The notes below the pieces were generated by a model. The model searched no databases. It saw nothing but the letters and a program-made list of their open reading frames with translations, and was not told the DNA's origin. 64,000 nt of DNA from Calothrix sp. FI2-JRJ7 (GTDB lineage Bacteria > Cyanobacteriota > Cyanobacteriia > Cyanobacteriales > Nostocaceae): NCBI GenBank assembly GCA_019359675.1, contig JAHHGX010000069.1:143406-207405 (forward strand). The letters are read 5' to 3'. Of the stretch, positions 44,133 to 53,672 are shown piece by piece. The position numbers and the translations under genes were made by a program. Position 1 is the stretch's first letter; every line of letters starts with the position of its first letter.

Positions 44133-45548
44133 CTAGATAATTTGATCAACTATGACGCGGCGAATAATTTCGGTGACATCCGCTGCCATACGCGCGTCAA
44201 CTTCAACCAAGGTACGAGGTGGTTGTACCGCTGCTCGTAATGTCATTGCTAGGGTTTTGAATTTACCAGGTTGGTTTGCGCTAGTGTTACGTTCATCGAT
44301 GAATTCTACGAACGCAACGTAAGTAATTTCGTGTGAAGTTCTAGTTTCGCTAAAGCCATTACCTAATTTTGAGATAATGACCGGAGAGGTAATAACATTT
44401 TCTAGTCCAAGAGTTTCTATTGCCACATCTATATATCTTGCTCTGTCGTTACCCATTGCTTGAACTATAGATTTTAAACTTTGCCATTGGGCGCCGGGTA
44501 AACGTGCATCTCCGGGTAAATGCCAATGCCATCCTAACATTGAGATTAACCGCGTCAAATCGTATGCTGATAATAAATTTTGACCATCCAGTGGGGCGCC
44601 GGGTGAAGTAAGTACTTGTTTGCCTGAGACTCTATCGAATAGTTTTGGTTGTCTAATAAATGCATTTTCACCATATCCACCCCGAAAACTAAGCTGTTGA
44701 TTACCTGTAATATTTTTAACCCATGTTTCTAACGCTGTTGGAGTTTGAAATAGCTTTAAGCTAGCTGCTCCGGCATTTGAGGAAGTAATTTTGCCTCGGT
44801 AGCTAATAATATCTAAAGCGATATCAGTAAATTTGTTTCGTGATTCATTTACATAGCAGTTCGCAATATCAACTCCAGGCGCCTTAGTGTTAGCATCGCA
44901 AACTGTGTTTAGAATTGGAATAATCTTGCTAGCACTCCAGAACTGACGTTCTTCAAGAGCATTTTTCCCCAACCAGCGGGTTTTTATTTCCCCATTAGCA
45001 AAATTACCAATACAAATACAAGCTTCTTTAATATCAGAATGAAGAAAATTTAAACCTTGACTATCTATATTTGGAATAACTCCTCGTTTCGGATACGGTG
45101 TATAAGTTGATGGTAAAGCTTGAGGTTCATGCTTAGTTGTTAAGCGTTCTGCATACTCAGCAATTTCTGTAATGTACTTAGAGTTTTGAATACCCCGGTG
45201 TAAAAAAGCAACTTCCCCTTCAGCGGGTCGGGTAGCTTTCGCAATATCAAGTAAATTTTGGAAAGTTTGCGTGCGGTTACTAGTTACCATTCCTAAAACA
45301 GAAGGTAACTGCTTTCTAGTTAAAAGATTTTGAGCAAAGTTTCTATCATATTGAGGAAAGGGAATACCAACAGCATCACAAAAGCTTTTAATCGCATTCC
45401 TAGTTCTTGGGCCAAAATCACCATCAACAAACTTTCCACCCGGATATAAACCTAAAGCTCGTAATTTAATTTGAATTTGTGCAACTAACTCATTATCAGC
45501 TTTTACTTGTTCTTCGCTAAGACGAGAAGTTATATTTTCTAATTTCAT
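44133..45548 (-). CDS. Peptidoglycan-binding protein with a beta-lactamase-like serine domain
   Basis: From ATG 45548 it has 471 residues (a TTG at 45569 would add seven). Residues about 20-65 form a PG_binding_1-like domain: IQIKLRALGLYPGGKFVDGD, then FGPRTRNAIKSF. The rest resembles serine beta-lactamase/penicillin-binding-type enzymes, with Ser-x-x-Lys in FWSASKIIPILN near residue 215 and an SSN triad-like motif in GKITSSNAGAAS near 275. No signal peptide is visible, which is odd for a wall enzyme. It may be a wall hydrolase, a transpeptidase relative or a phage/toxin-type protein. A second PG-binding protein is encoded 1.4 kb away in the opposite direction. Confidence 0.7.
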   Translation of the reverse strand: MKLENITSRLSEEQVKADNELVAQIQIKLRALGLYPGGKFVDGDFGPRTRNAIKSFCDAVGIPFPQYDRNFAQNLLTRKQLPSVLGMVTSNRTQTFQNLLDIAKATRPAEGEVAFLHRGIQNSKYITEIAEYAERLTTKHEPQALPSTYTPYPKRGVIPNIDSQGLNFLHSDIKEACICIGNFANGEIKTRWLGKNALEERQFWSASKIIPILNTVCDANTKAPGVDIANCYVNESRNKFTDIALDIISYRGKITSSNAGAASLKLFQTPTALETWVKNITGNQQLSFRGGYGENAFIRQPKLFDRVSGKQVLTSPGAPLDGQNLLSAYDLTRLISMLGWHWHLPGDARLPGAQWQSLKSIVQAMGNDRARYIDVAIETLGLENVITSPVIISKLGNGFSETRTSHEITYVAFVEFIDERNTSANQPGKFKTLAMTLRAAVQPPRTLVEVDARMAADVTEIIRRVIVDQII

Positions 45549-45616
45549 ACTATATGTGTTTTTGTACAAACTTTTTTATTTATACAAGTTTACACTTAAG
45601 GATTACGGAAAAGTTC

Positions 45617-45725
45617 GATCCCCCCAACCCCCCTTGATAAGGGGGCTTTAGATTACATTTTTCAATGTAAAAATAATTACTCTGTTCTCCAGTTACCCCG
45701 AATTCGCGTTCTTGTTAGGGGGATC
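45617..45725. repeat. GATCCCCC-bounded palindromic element
   Basis: Ends GATCCCCC (45617) and GGGGGATC (45718-45725) are inverted, with an inner CCCCCCTTGATAAGGGGGC hairpin. It is a relative of the element at 36051 and lies in the 440-base gap upstream of the PG-binding/lactamase-like gene. Nothing else is recognised in that gap. Confidence 0.75.
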
Positions 45726-45991
45726 AAATCGATAGAAAACCCACCATTTAACGGCAGAAATGAATACTTCACTAGTGACAGTAAAATATCTGTCACAAAT
45801 GTACTTTTTAGTATTTAAGTTAACAATAGTATTTTATTACTATTTTAATACCCATAAATTATGACGACGTGCATTTGCTTTCCAATCACACAGTTTGATG
45901 CTGTTCTAAGTTTCTCAACAAACAGGCGCCCGTTTATAGCAAGTAGTAGAATAGTACAAAAGTTTTCAAAATATTGTAATCGGGTGGCGCC

Positions 45992-46799
45992 ATGACCACT
46001 GTGGATATTATGACACCTCAAACCGCTGAAGTCGCACAAATAGAAACACAATCACCGGACGAAGAGTGGCAACCACCGATGCCACCTACAGATTTAATAT
46101 TTGATGACGGAGAACCCTTGGAAAGTAGTCGTCACCGCGTCATAATGAACGCACTAATTCGTTCTTATCGGCACCACTGTGCAGGACGAAACAACTTTTT
46201 TGTTGGCGGCAATATGTTTGTTTACTATAGCACTCAGCAAGTTAAAAACAAAGAATTTAAAGGCCCCGACTTTTTTATTGTCTTAGATGTGCCACCTGAC
46301 CCAGCACGTCAAGGTTGGGTAGTTTGGGAAGAAAACGGACGTTATTCTGACATGATTGTTGAGTTACTTTCTGATAGTACAGAAGTAAATGACCTAGGAG
46401 AAAAAAAGCGCTGTACGAAAAAGTCTTTAAAACCAAAGATTATTTTGTATTTCATCCCTTTAAGGTCAACTCACTACAAGGATGTGGCGCCTTGATAGCT
46501 ACAAAGGCTACCAACCAATCGAAGAAGATTCGCGAGGATGGTTGTGGTGCGAGAGTTTGCACCTATGGTTAGGGACTTGGAAAGGTGTTATTGAAGATGA
46601 TGACGCAGTTTGGCTAAGGTTTTACGACGAAGCTGGGAATCTGGTTTTACTGCCAGAAGAAGCCGAACAACAACGTGCTGATGCCGAACGGCAGGCAAGA
46701 TTAGATGCAGTATCTCAGTTGTTACAAATGGGATTAAGCGTCGAACAAGTTGCACAAGCACTTTCATTAACTGTCCAAGAAGTTGAGGCAGTTAGGTAA
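45992..46799 (+). pseudogene. Uma2-family nuclease gene with two frameshifts
   Basis: The first frame (to 46495) reads PPTDLIFDDGEPLESSRHRV, then NNFFVGGNMFVYYS and KGPDFFIVLDVPPD, as in cyanobacterial Uma2 (DUF820, PD-(D/E)XK fold) proteins. After LGEKKR the frame slips by a missing base near 46411. The expected LYEKVFKTKDYFVFHPFK is found in another frame. An extra TG near 46485 returns it to the frame that continues WRLDSYKGYQPIEEDSRGWL to 46799. The tail ends in a coiled segment (AEQQRADAERQARLDAVSQL). Both shifts are needed to rebuild the gene, so it is probably dead. A programmed slip at the A7 run just before the first shift is possible but less likely. Confidence 0.8.
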
Positions 46800-46810
46800 A
46801 ATATCCTCTG

Positions 46811-46843
46811 AGAAACCAGGCTTCTTTAAAAAGCCTGGTCTCT
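46811..46843. terminator. AGAAACCAGGCTT hairpin
   Basis: Arms AGAAACCAGGCTT and AAGCCTGGTCTCT with a short TTTAA-type loop, 12 bases after the Uma2 stop. It belongs to the AGAAACC repeat family and is placed as a terminator. Confidence 0.6.
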
Positions 46844-46939
46844 TGGTCTGTATTTTCCGAAATGATTCAGACGGTGCATGTAGTTAAAACCACAAGAAAA
46901 TTCCAACGAAAAATATTATTATTATTGCGGAGAAACTAC

Positions 46940-48073
46940 ATGCCAGCTTTATCAACTCCTATTCAAAATTTAATAACCAACGCGCGTTTTACTGTTGCCG
47001 AAATGGTTGAGTTAGAAAGACGCATTAAAGCAGGGCAAACAAATAGACAAGAAGCGGAAGTAATAGCGACTCGTTACGCTGACACAATAGAACCAGGTGT
47101 AGGTAGCTGGTTAAATAAACTTTTAAAATCTCTTGGTAGCAACGTTACAGTTGCACAACCAATTGCTAATCTTGCTAACGATACCGATTTACTCAATGGC
47201 AATACTAGTTTACCTGACTCAGGACGTAACCATCCCTCTGTTCGTAATATTCAACGTGCGCTAATTGCTTTAGCCAGCCGTACTAGTAAATTAAACTACA
47301 TGTTACCTGAGTTTGGCGCCGATGGTGACTATGGTGATGAAACAATTAAAGCTGTACGAGCATTTCAACAAGGTAATGCATTACTCGTTGATGGTAAAGT
47401 TGGCGCCAAAACAGCAAAAGCCATCGATGCAGCACTTCGTAAAACTGATGTACCAGGAATTACAGGCGCCAGTCCCAAAGATTTAGTAAATGCAGCAATT
47501 GAACTGTCTACAGGTGAAGTAGCAAAATTTTTTGGTGTACCTCAACCTTGGATAAACATCGACCCCAGACATAACGTACCTACCAACAAACCCTTTGATT
47601 TTCTTAAAGACCGTTGGAAATGCAACTTATTCGGTGGAAACGTTTTGCGTAAAGGTGGTTACGAACCTCCTTATTACAGAGACAACACCAACGATAATAA
47701 AGGCGAATATCCTAACGCGAACCAATGGTTCAGATGGACAGATAAATACGCTGCTGCAAACAACAACCCCGTTCGTTTCGTATTAATAGACGAAATTAAA
47801 CCAACATCATTAACCGAAGCACAACTAAGAACGCGACTTCAACAACTATTTACAAAAATTCAACCTGGTGACTTCTTATTGGTTGACCATCAAGGTAGCG
47901 GAGTTCAAGACGGTGGACACACGCGCGTTGCAACCAAGAATAATTTTTCAAGTAACGGTACCATTTCCTTTGCACAAGCAAGTTTTGAAAGCTCATTAAT
48001 TCGCGAAGAAACTATTGAAGCTCTTTTAGCAGAAGAAGCTATTTGGCTAATGCGTCCTAACACCAAAATGTAA
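46940..48073 (+). CDS. Peptidoglycan-binding protein with a cysteine-peptidase-like domain
   Basis: From ATG 46940 (GGAGA 8 bases upstream; an earlier frame start at 46862 reads through unlikely basic residues) it has 377 residues. Residues about 95-165 form a PG_binding_1 domain: HPSVRNIQRALIALAS, FGADGDYGDETIKAVRAFQQ and VDGKVGAKTAKAID. The C-terminal part has RWKCNLFGGNVLRKGGYEPP with a candidate nucleophile Cys and DGGHTRVAT with a candidate His, the order expected for an NlpC/P60 or CHAP-like wall amidase. No signal peptide is seen. With the lactamase-like protein nearby it may form a wall-acting or effector pair; inference. Confidence 0.7.
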   Translation: MPALSTPIQNLITNARFTVAEMVELERRIKAGQTNRQEAEVIATRYADTIEPGVGSWLNKLLKSLGSNVTVAQPIANLANDTDLLNGNTSLPDSGRNHPSVRNIQRALIALASRTSKLNYMLPEFGADGDYGDETIKAVRAFQQGNALLVDGKVGAKTAKAIDAALRKTDVPGITGASPKDLVNAAIELSTGEVAKFFGVPQPWINIDPRHNVPTNKPFDFLKDRWKCNLFGGNVLRKGGYEPPYYRDNTNDNKGEYPNANQWFRWTDKYAAANNNPVRFVLIDEIKPTSLTEAQLRTRLQQLFTKIQPGDFLLVDHQGSGVQDGGHTRVATKNNFSSNGTISFAQASFESSLIREETIEALLAEEAIWLMRPNTKM

Positions 48074-48143
48074 ATTACAGTGTCATACTGAACGCAGTGA
48101 AGTATCTAAAATCAGTATTAACATCTCGAAATGTATTTATATA

Positions 48144-48177
48144 TGAAAAAAAACCTGCATTTTAGCAGGCTTTTTCA
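48144..48177. terminator. Intrinsic terminator
   Basis: AAAAAAAACCTGC, a short loop and GCAGGCTTTTT form a textbook hairpin with a T run, 70 bases after the stop of the PG-binding peptidase gene. Confidence 0.85.
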
Positions 48178-49021
48178 TAGCAATCCAAAAAAGTAACCAT
48201 CTGTACCTGTGACTAAATTTACAAAATTTTTGTGAATTGTATACTTTCTAAGTGGCGCCTCTTAAGATTTGATACTTGTATTATGAGGAAAAATAAAGTA
48301 TTGTTTGTTCTTAATAAATAAGCTTAGTGTTACCTTTTTGATTACAAGACCTACGATGTGACTGACGAAACAAGTGTAGACGAGCAGGACAGGAGACGAT
48401 GGAAGCTTCAAGAAAATGAAATAGAATCTTGGGTTTTGCAACACATTTCAAACATAATCTTTTAATTACAGCTTTGCTTCAAATATTTAATGCAGGGCCA
48501 AATAGTAGCGCATGTCATTCCTCTTCTCTGTGAACTCTGTGTCTCTGTGGTAAGAAGAAAAACATTGTGGATTGCACAGGCCGGAAAGCCTGTGCTACAT
48601 CAATTTGCACCCCTCAAAGTCAAATGTTATGATTTCATGACATATTTTTTGTAATTTGAAGGCTGGAAAAGCTTTTAATTACGTTAAATGTCATAGAATG
48701 ATGACACTTTGCTCCCCGAAAACGTGTAAATTCGTTGAAAGCTTAAAAAATACCCTTTGAGACCCCTTGATCCCTAGTGGGGGTGATTGGTTAATATTCA
48801 TTAACATAAAGACTTGTTTAGCTCCTAGTGAATACCCGTAGGAGAAAAGCAAGTTGTAAAAGGTAGATTAATTCAATTAAAAGCACGTTTCTTAAGCTAT
48901 AAGTTTAGCAAATAAGAACGTTAATTTTTGATTATGTAAACGACATTTGGGCTATATCAGTTGAGTTAACCAGGGGAAGTAAAACTTAAAAATCGTAAGG
49001 AAAAAACTGGAGTTAATATTC
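48178..49021. other. Long intergenic region before the DUF4912 gene
   Basis: About 840 bases without a credible gene. It contains a CTCTGTG-type heptamer repeat (48523-48556), also seen at 58718-58752, and a GCACAGG/CCTGTGC hairpin near 48573-48594. The 3' half is probably a long leader of the DUF4912 gene, with CCCCTTGATCCCTAGTGGGG as a possible stem near 48763. Confidence 0.5.
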
Positions 49022-50275
49022 ATGGCAAAAGAGCGCCCACCGTTAGATGAGATGACATTACGACAGTTACGTAAAGTAGCTAGTGCTTATGGTGTATCTC
49101 GTTACAGCCGGATGCGTAAGACCCAATTACTCGCATCCATTTTAGAAGTAGAACGTAGCAAACCTTCATTAAATCAATCTCGTACATTAGAGGCACAGGA
49201 AGTCGTGGAAGCAGCAAAGTTTGAGTTAGGACAAGTAGACCGCAATGCAGGAAATCTTTCGGATGTCGATGAGTTTTTAGCTGACCTGCCAGGTGGTTAT
49301 GGTGAAAGTCGCATTGTATTAATGCCCCGTGACCCACAATGGGCGTATGCTTACTGGGATATACCCAAGGAGCATAAAGAAGAGTTGCGTCGCAATGGTG
49401 GACAGCAATTAGCTTTAAGAATCTACGATGTTACTGATATAAACTTTGACACTCAAAGCCCCCACAGTATTCAAGAATATCCAAGCGATGAAATGGCGCG
49501 GGAATGGTATTTACCTGTTCCTGTTAGCGATAGAGATTATGTAATTGATATCGGTTATCGTTGTGCTGACGGTCGTTGGTTGGTGCTTGCTCGTTCTGCG
49601 CGCGTTCACATTCCTCCTGTGTATCCATCTGACTGGATTGAAGATGTCTTCATTAGCGTCAACTTTGAAGAAGAACTGCGTAGTAAAACTTTATACGAAC
49701 TTGTTCCTCCTGCTAAGAAAGTTGCTACGGGTGCGGGTGCCGGTGTTGCAGGCGCCAATGGGAATGCGATTTACGAACAAATCTTTGGTATGTCAGAATC
49801 TACCGAAGCTTTACGTGTAGCTGGTTCATTGTTTGGTTCAATGCAGCACGTACCTGGTTCGATGGCGCCAGAGCAAGCAATTAGTTCTTACGTATTCCCA
49901 TCTGGTGTAGGTATGTGGGCAGTACCCACCACATCAGGTTTGAATATGTCTGGTGTAGGTATGTCGGGTGTTGGTTTGGGTGAAGTTCCAATGCAACCCC
50001 GCAAGTTCTGGTTAATTGCTGATGCTGAGTTGATTGTTTACGGTGCTACCGAGCCAGATGCAACTGTTACAATTGGTGGGCGCCCAATTAAGTTAAATCC
50101 AGATGGAACTTTCCGCTTCCAAATGTCGTTCCAAGATGGATTGATTGATTACCCAATCATGGCAGTAGCAGCAGATGGAGAACAAACTCGTTCGATTCAA
50201 ATGAAGTTCAACCGCGAAACCCCATCGCGCAATACCAATACTAAAGACGAAGCTGTCTTGGAATGGTTTAATTAA
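49022..50275 (+). CDS. DUF4912 domain protein with SAP/Rho-N-like N-terminus
   Basis: A 417-residue protein widespread in cyanobacteria. Residues about 8-42 (LDEMTLRQLRKVASAYGVSR) form a Rho-N/SAP-like helix pair that may bind nucleic acid. Residues about 95-215 are the DUF4912 domain: IVLMPRDPQWAYAYWDIPKE, LALRIYDVTD and REWYLPVPVSDRDYVIDIGY. A glycine/methionine-rich repeat follows (MSGVGMSGVGLGEVP near residue 315), then a beta-rich C-terminal piece (DAELIVYGATEPDATVTIGG). The function is unknown; glycogen-binding-like folds have been suggested for the domain, but nothing here decides it. Confidence 0.85.
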   Translation: MAKERPPLDEMTLRQLRKVASAYGVSRYSRMRKTQLLASILEVERSKPSLNQSRTLEAQEVVEAAKFELGQVDRNAGNLSDVDEFLADLPGGYGESRIVLMPRDPQWAYAYWDIPKEHKEELRRNGGQQLALRIYDVTDINFDTQSPHSIQEYPSDEMAREWYLPVPVSDRDYVIDIGYRCADGRWLVLARSARVHIPPVYPSDWIEDVFISVNFEEELRSKTLYELVPPAKKVATGAGAGVAGANGNAIYEQIFGMSESTEALRVAGSLFGSMQHVPGSMAPEQAISSYVFPSGVGMWAVPTTSGLNMSGVGMSGVGLGEVPMQPRKFWLIADAELIVYGATEPDATVTIGGRPIKLNPDGTFRFQMSFQDGLIDYPIMAVAADGEQTRSIQMKFNRETPSRNTNTKDEAVLEWFN

Positions 50276-50394
50276 TTTTCAACTTTGGAACAATAAAACC
50301 TAATATCCAACTAGTAGCTAAATGTTTTGAAGCCCACTATACACGTTATAGTGGGTTTTCTGGCAACGGATATAACGGATGTAACGGATGGGTT

Positions 50395-51357
50395 ATGAAG
50401 GATGTTATGAGGTTGGCGATTTTTTTGGTGGTTGTTGCAGGTTGTCAAAAGACTGGTCAAACTCTACGAGATGTAAGTGAGTCTCCTTCCTTGAAGTTAG
50501 AACCTGTTGGGTCGGAGTCAAAACAAAATTGTGCTGGCGAAAATAAAGATTTTAGTATTGAGTTTTTTAAGACGAATAATTCTGGGGAGGTGTATGAGAG
50601 AGGTATTAATCATGTAATTATCTTTAATCCCAAGTCTAATAAGCTTGATTTTAAGGTGAATGTGGGATTAGCGCATAAATTATATGAGAAAGATAATCAA
50701 GGTAAAATTAAGCGGGAGTATGTAGCGAAAACGTTTCGTGAAATTATAAGTGATGAGAATGCGAAGTTGAAGGGGAAATTACCAATCGCTGCGATTAATG
50801 CTGATTATATTGATACATTAAATAAACCTCAAGGTTTAAATATTTCGCGAGGTGTTGCGTATGCAGGTGATTTTCAAAGTAAGCGCTCGTCGTTTGGAAT
50901 ATCAGGAGGAGAGGCAACAAGGCGCCAAGCTACAATTGCAACGGGTAGAAGGAAGGAAGATATTTTAAATTACAACTTAGTTGGTGGTAATGGTAGATTT
51001 TATCGAGATGGAAGTTTTAAAGATATTTGCCAAGATTTGGGTGAGTTCGCTTGTAAGCAAGCTACCAATCGTTCAATGGTGGCAGTTACTAATCGCGGTT
51101 ATGTAATTTTATTAGTCAATGATGCAAAAGCTAACTTGGATATAAGTATATCGGAGAAGAATCAGGAGTTGTTGCCTGACCAGTTTGATAATGTTTTGAT
51201 GGGTATAGCTAAAAATAACTGTTTAGGCGCCATTTCTGAAGCAATGCTATTTGATGGGGGGATGTCTCCTGGATTGTACTATGACAATAAAATCTATGTC
51301 GAAAACCCAGGACTCATAGGTTCGGTGTTTTTAATATATAAGAAACCGGGTTTCTAA
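50395..51357 (+). CDS. Lipoprotein with a phosphodiester-glycosidase (NAGPA-like) domain
   Basis: A 320-residue protein. The N-terminus RLAIFLVVVAGCQKTGQ is a lipoprotein signal with lipobox VAGC, so the mature protein should be lipid-anchored at Cys. The body has the NAGPA pattern (PF09992): IAAINADYIDTLNKPQGLNI near residue 140, GGNGRFYRDG, TNRSMVAVTNRGYVILLV and AISEAMLFDGGMSPGLYYDN. The GG-S/P ending is the family's substrate loop. It may remove or hydrolyse sugar phosphodiesters on the cell surface. The last residues (KKPGF) come from an AGAAACCGGG repeat, which supplies the stop. Confidence 0.85.
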   Translation: MKDVMRLAIFLVVVAGCQKTGQTLRDVSESPSLKLEPVGSESKQNCAGENKDFSIEFFKTNNSGEVYERGINHVIIFNPKSNKLDFKVNVGLAHKLYEKDNQGKIKREYVAKTFREIISDENAKLKGKLPIAAINADYIDTLNKPQGLNISRGVAYAGDFQSKRSSFGISGGEATRRQATIATGRRKEDILNYNLVGGNGRFYRDGSFKDICQDLGEFACKQATNRSMVAVTNRGYVILLVNDAKANLDISISEKNQELLPDQFDNVLMGIAKNNCLGAISEAMLFDGGMSPGLYYDNKIYVENPGLIGSVFLIYKKPGF

Positions 51358-51407
51358 ACAAAATCTTCATTTTTATTACAAGATAACGAATAAGAAACCC
51401 GGTTTCT
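51341..51407. repeat. Pair of AGAAACC(C)GGTTTCT palindromes
   Basis: Two 15-base palindromes at 51341-51355 and 51393-51407. The first overlaps the end of the NAGPA-like gene and gives it its last codons; the second lies 8 bases before the end of the convergent nuclease-like gene. They probably act as a bidirectional terminator. Confidence 0.7.
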
Positions 51408-51414
51408 AGGGTTT

Positions 51415-51963
51415 TTAGGGTTGGTAATTTCGGCGCCACTGTTCGAGTTTTTCGATTGAGATAGACTCAGTAATTACACCAGCATTGTTACCACGCCATT
51501 CCACTTCAGAGTCGGTAGTAAAGACACCACAATTTAGATACGCAAGCTGAATATCCCAGTACTCACTAAATCGACTTTTTAGAGTAATTACTTGGTCAAA
51601 GACTTTATTTCTGTGCTTATTGCGACGTTTACGTTCGGTGGCGCCTGTTGCTTCGGTATCAATAAATTTGGTTTCGATGAGAAATAAGTTACCTGTGGTA
51701 GTTAGGTAGACAAAATCACACTTACCCAAATCTGTATAGTCAGCAATCGGAGATTTTTCAAACAGCAATAACTCCGAGCAAGAAGGGAACAAGCTCTGGA
51801 TGTTTAAAAATAAATACGCTTGTAAAAGGAGTTCTTTATCGTAAGGAAACCCTACAACTCCTTCAAAGAAACGTTTTATGTCTTGCTGCGATTGGGGCTG
51901 AATTTTTTTGCAGTAAGCCACAAATTTATTCAGTTCATCTGCGCTCATGCAATCTTTGTTCAT
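51415..51963 (-). CDS. PD-(D/E)XK nuclease-like protein
   Basis: A 182-residue protein with a possible nuclease core: LGKCDFVYLTTTGNLFLIET followed by KF, i.e. Asp, then Glu-x-Lys at the end of a beta hairpin near residues 79-98. KRRNKHRNKVFDQVITLKSR may be the helix that follows. No family can be named with certainty and no methyltransferase or other partner lies next to it. It is convergent with the lipoprotein gene and ends 8 bases from its repeat. Confidence 0.6.
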   Translation of the reverse strand: MNKDCMSADELNKFVAYCKKIQPQSQQDIKRFFEGVVGFPYDKELLLQAYLFLNIQSLFPSCSELLLFEKSPIADYTDLGKCDFVYLTTTGNLFLIETKFIDTEATGATERKRRNKHRNKVFDQVITLKSRFSEYWDIQLAYLNCGVFTTDSEVEWRGNNAGVITESISIEKLEQWRRNYQP

Positions 51964-52097
51964 TCCACTGATGCTGCATACAAATAGCCTATGGCATAAA
52001 ACGATACCATGTACATGTAAGATTTCTCATCCGCATAAGTAACTAATTATATGATTTAAATAAAGAATACTTACGTTATCTTACTGATGACAAAAAA

Positions 52098-52154
52098 GTT
52101 AGGAGTTACGAGTGATGAGTTATGAGTTATAACTCTTAACTCTTAACTCTTAAC
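52098..52154. repeat. Degenerate heptamer palindrome after dnaE
   Basis: GAGTTATGAGTT repeats on the left face AACTCTTAACTCTTAAC repeats on the right, together an imperfect long hairpin that ends at the dnaE stop codon. It is built of AACTCTT units like other STRR and probably ends the dnaE transcript. Confidence 0.6.
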
Positions 52155-53501
52155 TTAATTGGTCAGGGGTTGGAGACGTGCTTTGAAGTCGGCATTTTGT
52201 AGTGCGGTGATAGCATTGATGGAATCTTGCACCCAAAATTGTCTGCCGAAACGAACGAGTTGACGAGTTCCTCCAGATTGGACGACTCCGATAACGGGTG
52301 TTTTACCTTTTTCGCTGCCACCTGCTTGTTTGACTAGTACATTTCGTAAACGGTCTTGTTCTTCGATAACGGTAGCTTGTTCAGGGGTAAGTTCGACCAT
52401 TATCATTTGTACTTGTTCGACTGGCTCTACATCGTCTACGATTATTTGATTTTGATCGTCGCGACGTTTGATTTTTGCCCAGATAATTAATCGTGCATCG
52501 ACTTGAAGTAATGGACTAATACGTTCGTATATTTTAGGAAAAACGACGGCTTCAGATTGTGTTGTTAGGTCTTCGATTTGTAAAATTGCCATTGGGTCGC
52601 CTTTTTGGGTGATGCGTTTGATGACGTTATTGAGCATCACAACCGTGCAAATTGCAGCGTCTTCTTTTTGTTCTGAGATTTGCGATAGGTTTACGGGTGA
52701 AAGAATACGTGCGGATTGGCGAATTGATTTAAGCGGGTGGTCAGAGACGTAAAAGCCAAGTAGTTCTTTTTCTTTATGAAGTTTTTCTTGAGGAGGGAAA
52801 TCTGGAATGGGTTTAGATGAAGGCGCCGTATCAAAGCTATTCTTTTTGCTAGTATCGTTACTGCCAAATCCTCCTCCTAACAAGTCAAATAAGTTTCCCT
52901 GCCCGCTAGCACGGTCTTTTGCGCGGGACTGTGCCCAGTTAAAAGTTAGTTCTAAGTCGTGGATTAGTTGTTGACGATTTTGAAGGATTGTATCAAAGGC
53001 GCCGCAATATATTAAGGATTCTATAGTTTTACGAGTAACAGCACGCAAATCAATACGGTCACAAAAATCACCAAGCGATTTAAATTCCCCACCTTCGGAG
53101 CGTGCTTCTAATATCGACGAAATGGCGCCTTGTCCTAAACCACGTACAGCCGACAATCCAAACACAATTTTGCCATCCGTTGGGGTAAAGTGAATACCCG
53201 ACCGATTTACGTTTGGTGGCTCAATTGGAATAGACATGGTGACGCAGGCAGAAATATATCTCTGTACCTTGTCTGTATCAGCACTGTTAGCTGTTAACAA
53301 CGCTGCCATGTACTCTAGGGGATAATTAGCTTTTAAGTACGCGGTTTGATAAGTTACATAACCATATGCAGTAGAATGTGATTTATTAAAGCAGTTAGAA
53401 GCTACAAAGCCTTGTTTTATAACAAAATTATGGTCTTGTGCGACCCCTATATCATAGACATTTTGTATACCAAGAGTTTTTTTAGCAATTATTTTTACCA
53501 T
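52155..53501 (-). CDS. dnaE: DNA polymerase III alpha, C-terminal half with split-intein C fragment
   Basis: Residues 1-36 are the C part of the cyanobacterial DnaE split intein: LGIQNVYDIGVAQDHNFVIK then QGFVASN, with His24 and the terminal Asn36. Cys37-Phe-Asn (CFNKSHS) is the +1 extein junction. The mature C-extein of 412 residues holds the end of the polymerase: STAYGYVTYQTAYLKANYPL, then FPPQEKLHKEKELLGFYVSD and an OB-fold (ICTVVMLNNVIKRI). It must be joined in trans to the N half, encoded elsewhere, to make active replicase. This arrangement is known only from cyanobacteria. The fragment is complete and no key residue is lost. Confidence 0.96.
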   Translation of the reverse strand: MVKIIAKKTLGIQNVYDIGVAQDHNFVIKQGFVASNCFNKSHSTAYGYVTYQTAYLKANYPLEYMAALLTANSADTDKVQRYISACVTMSIPIEPPNVNRSGIHFTPTDGKIVFGLSAVRGLGQGAISSILEARSEGGEFKSLGDFCDRIDLRAVTRKTIESLIYCGAFDTILQNRQQLIHDLELTFNWAQSRAKDRASGQGNLFDLLGGGFGSNDTSKKNSFDTAPSSKPIPDFPPQEKLHKEKELLGFYVSDHPLKSIRQSARILSPVNLSQISEQKEDAAICTVVMLNNVIKRITQKGDPMAILQIEDLTTQSEAVVFPKIYERISPLLQVDARLIIWAKIKRRDDQNQIIVDDVEPVEQVQMIMVELTPEQATVIEEQDRLRNVLVKQAGGSEKGKTPVIGVVQSGGTRQLVRFGRQFWVQDSINAITALQNADFKARLQPLTN

Positions 53502-53672
53502 TTCTTTGCCCTCTGAGTACTTATAAATTTAAATAAAATAAGGTTATATCAAGTATTTATATAATTTAGCCTGTGCTATCAATAGTAGTTTAAAATGAGT
53601 TGCCCGTGCCAAACCTGTATTAGAATCAATCTTTTGATAAGAGTTGTGATTTTAAACTCCTAACTCGCGCAC

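Noticed and set aside
48262..48444. 60-codon frame (minus) in the gap before the DUF4912 gene
   Set aside because: No ribosome site or conserved pattern; a chance frame in AT-rich DNA.
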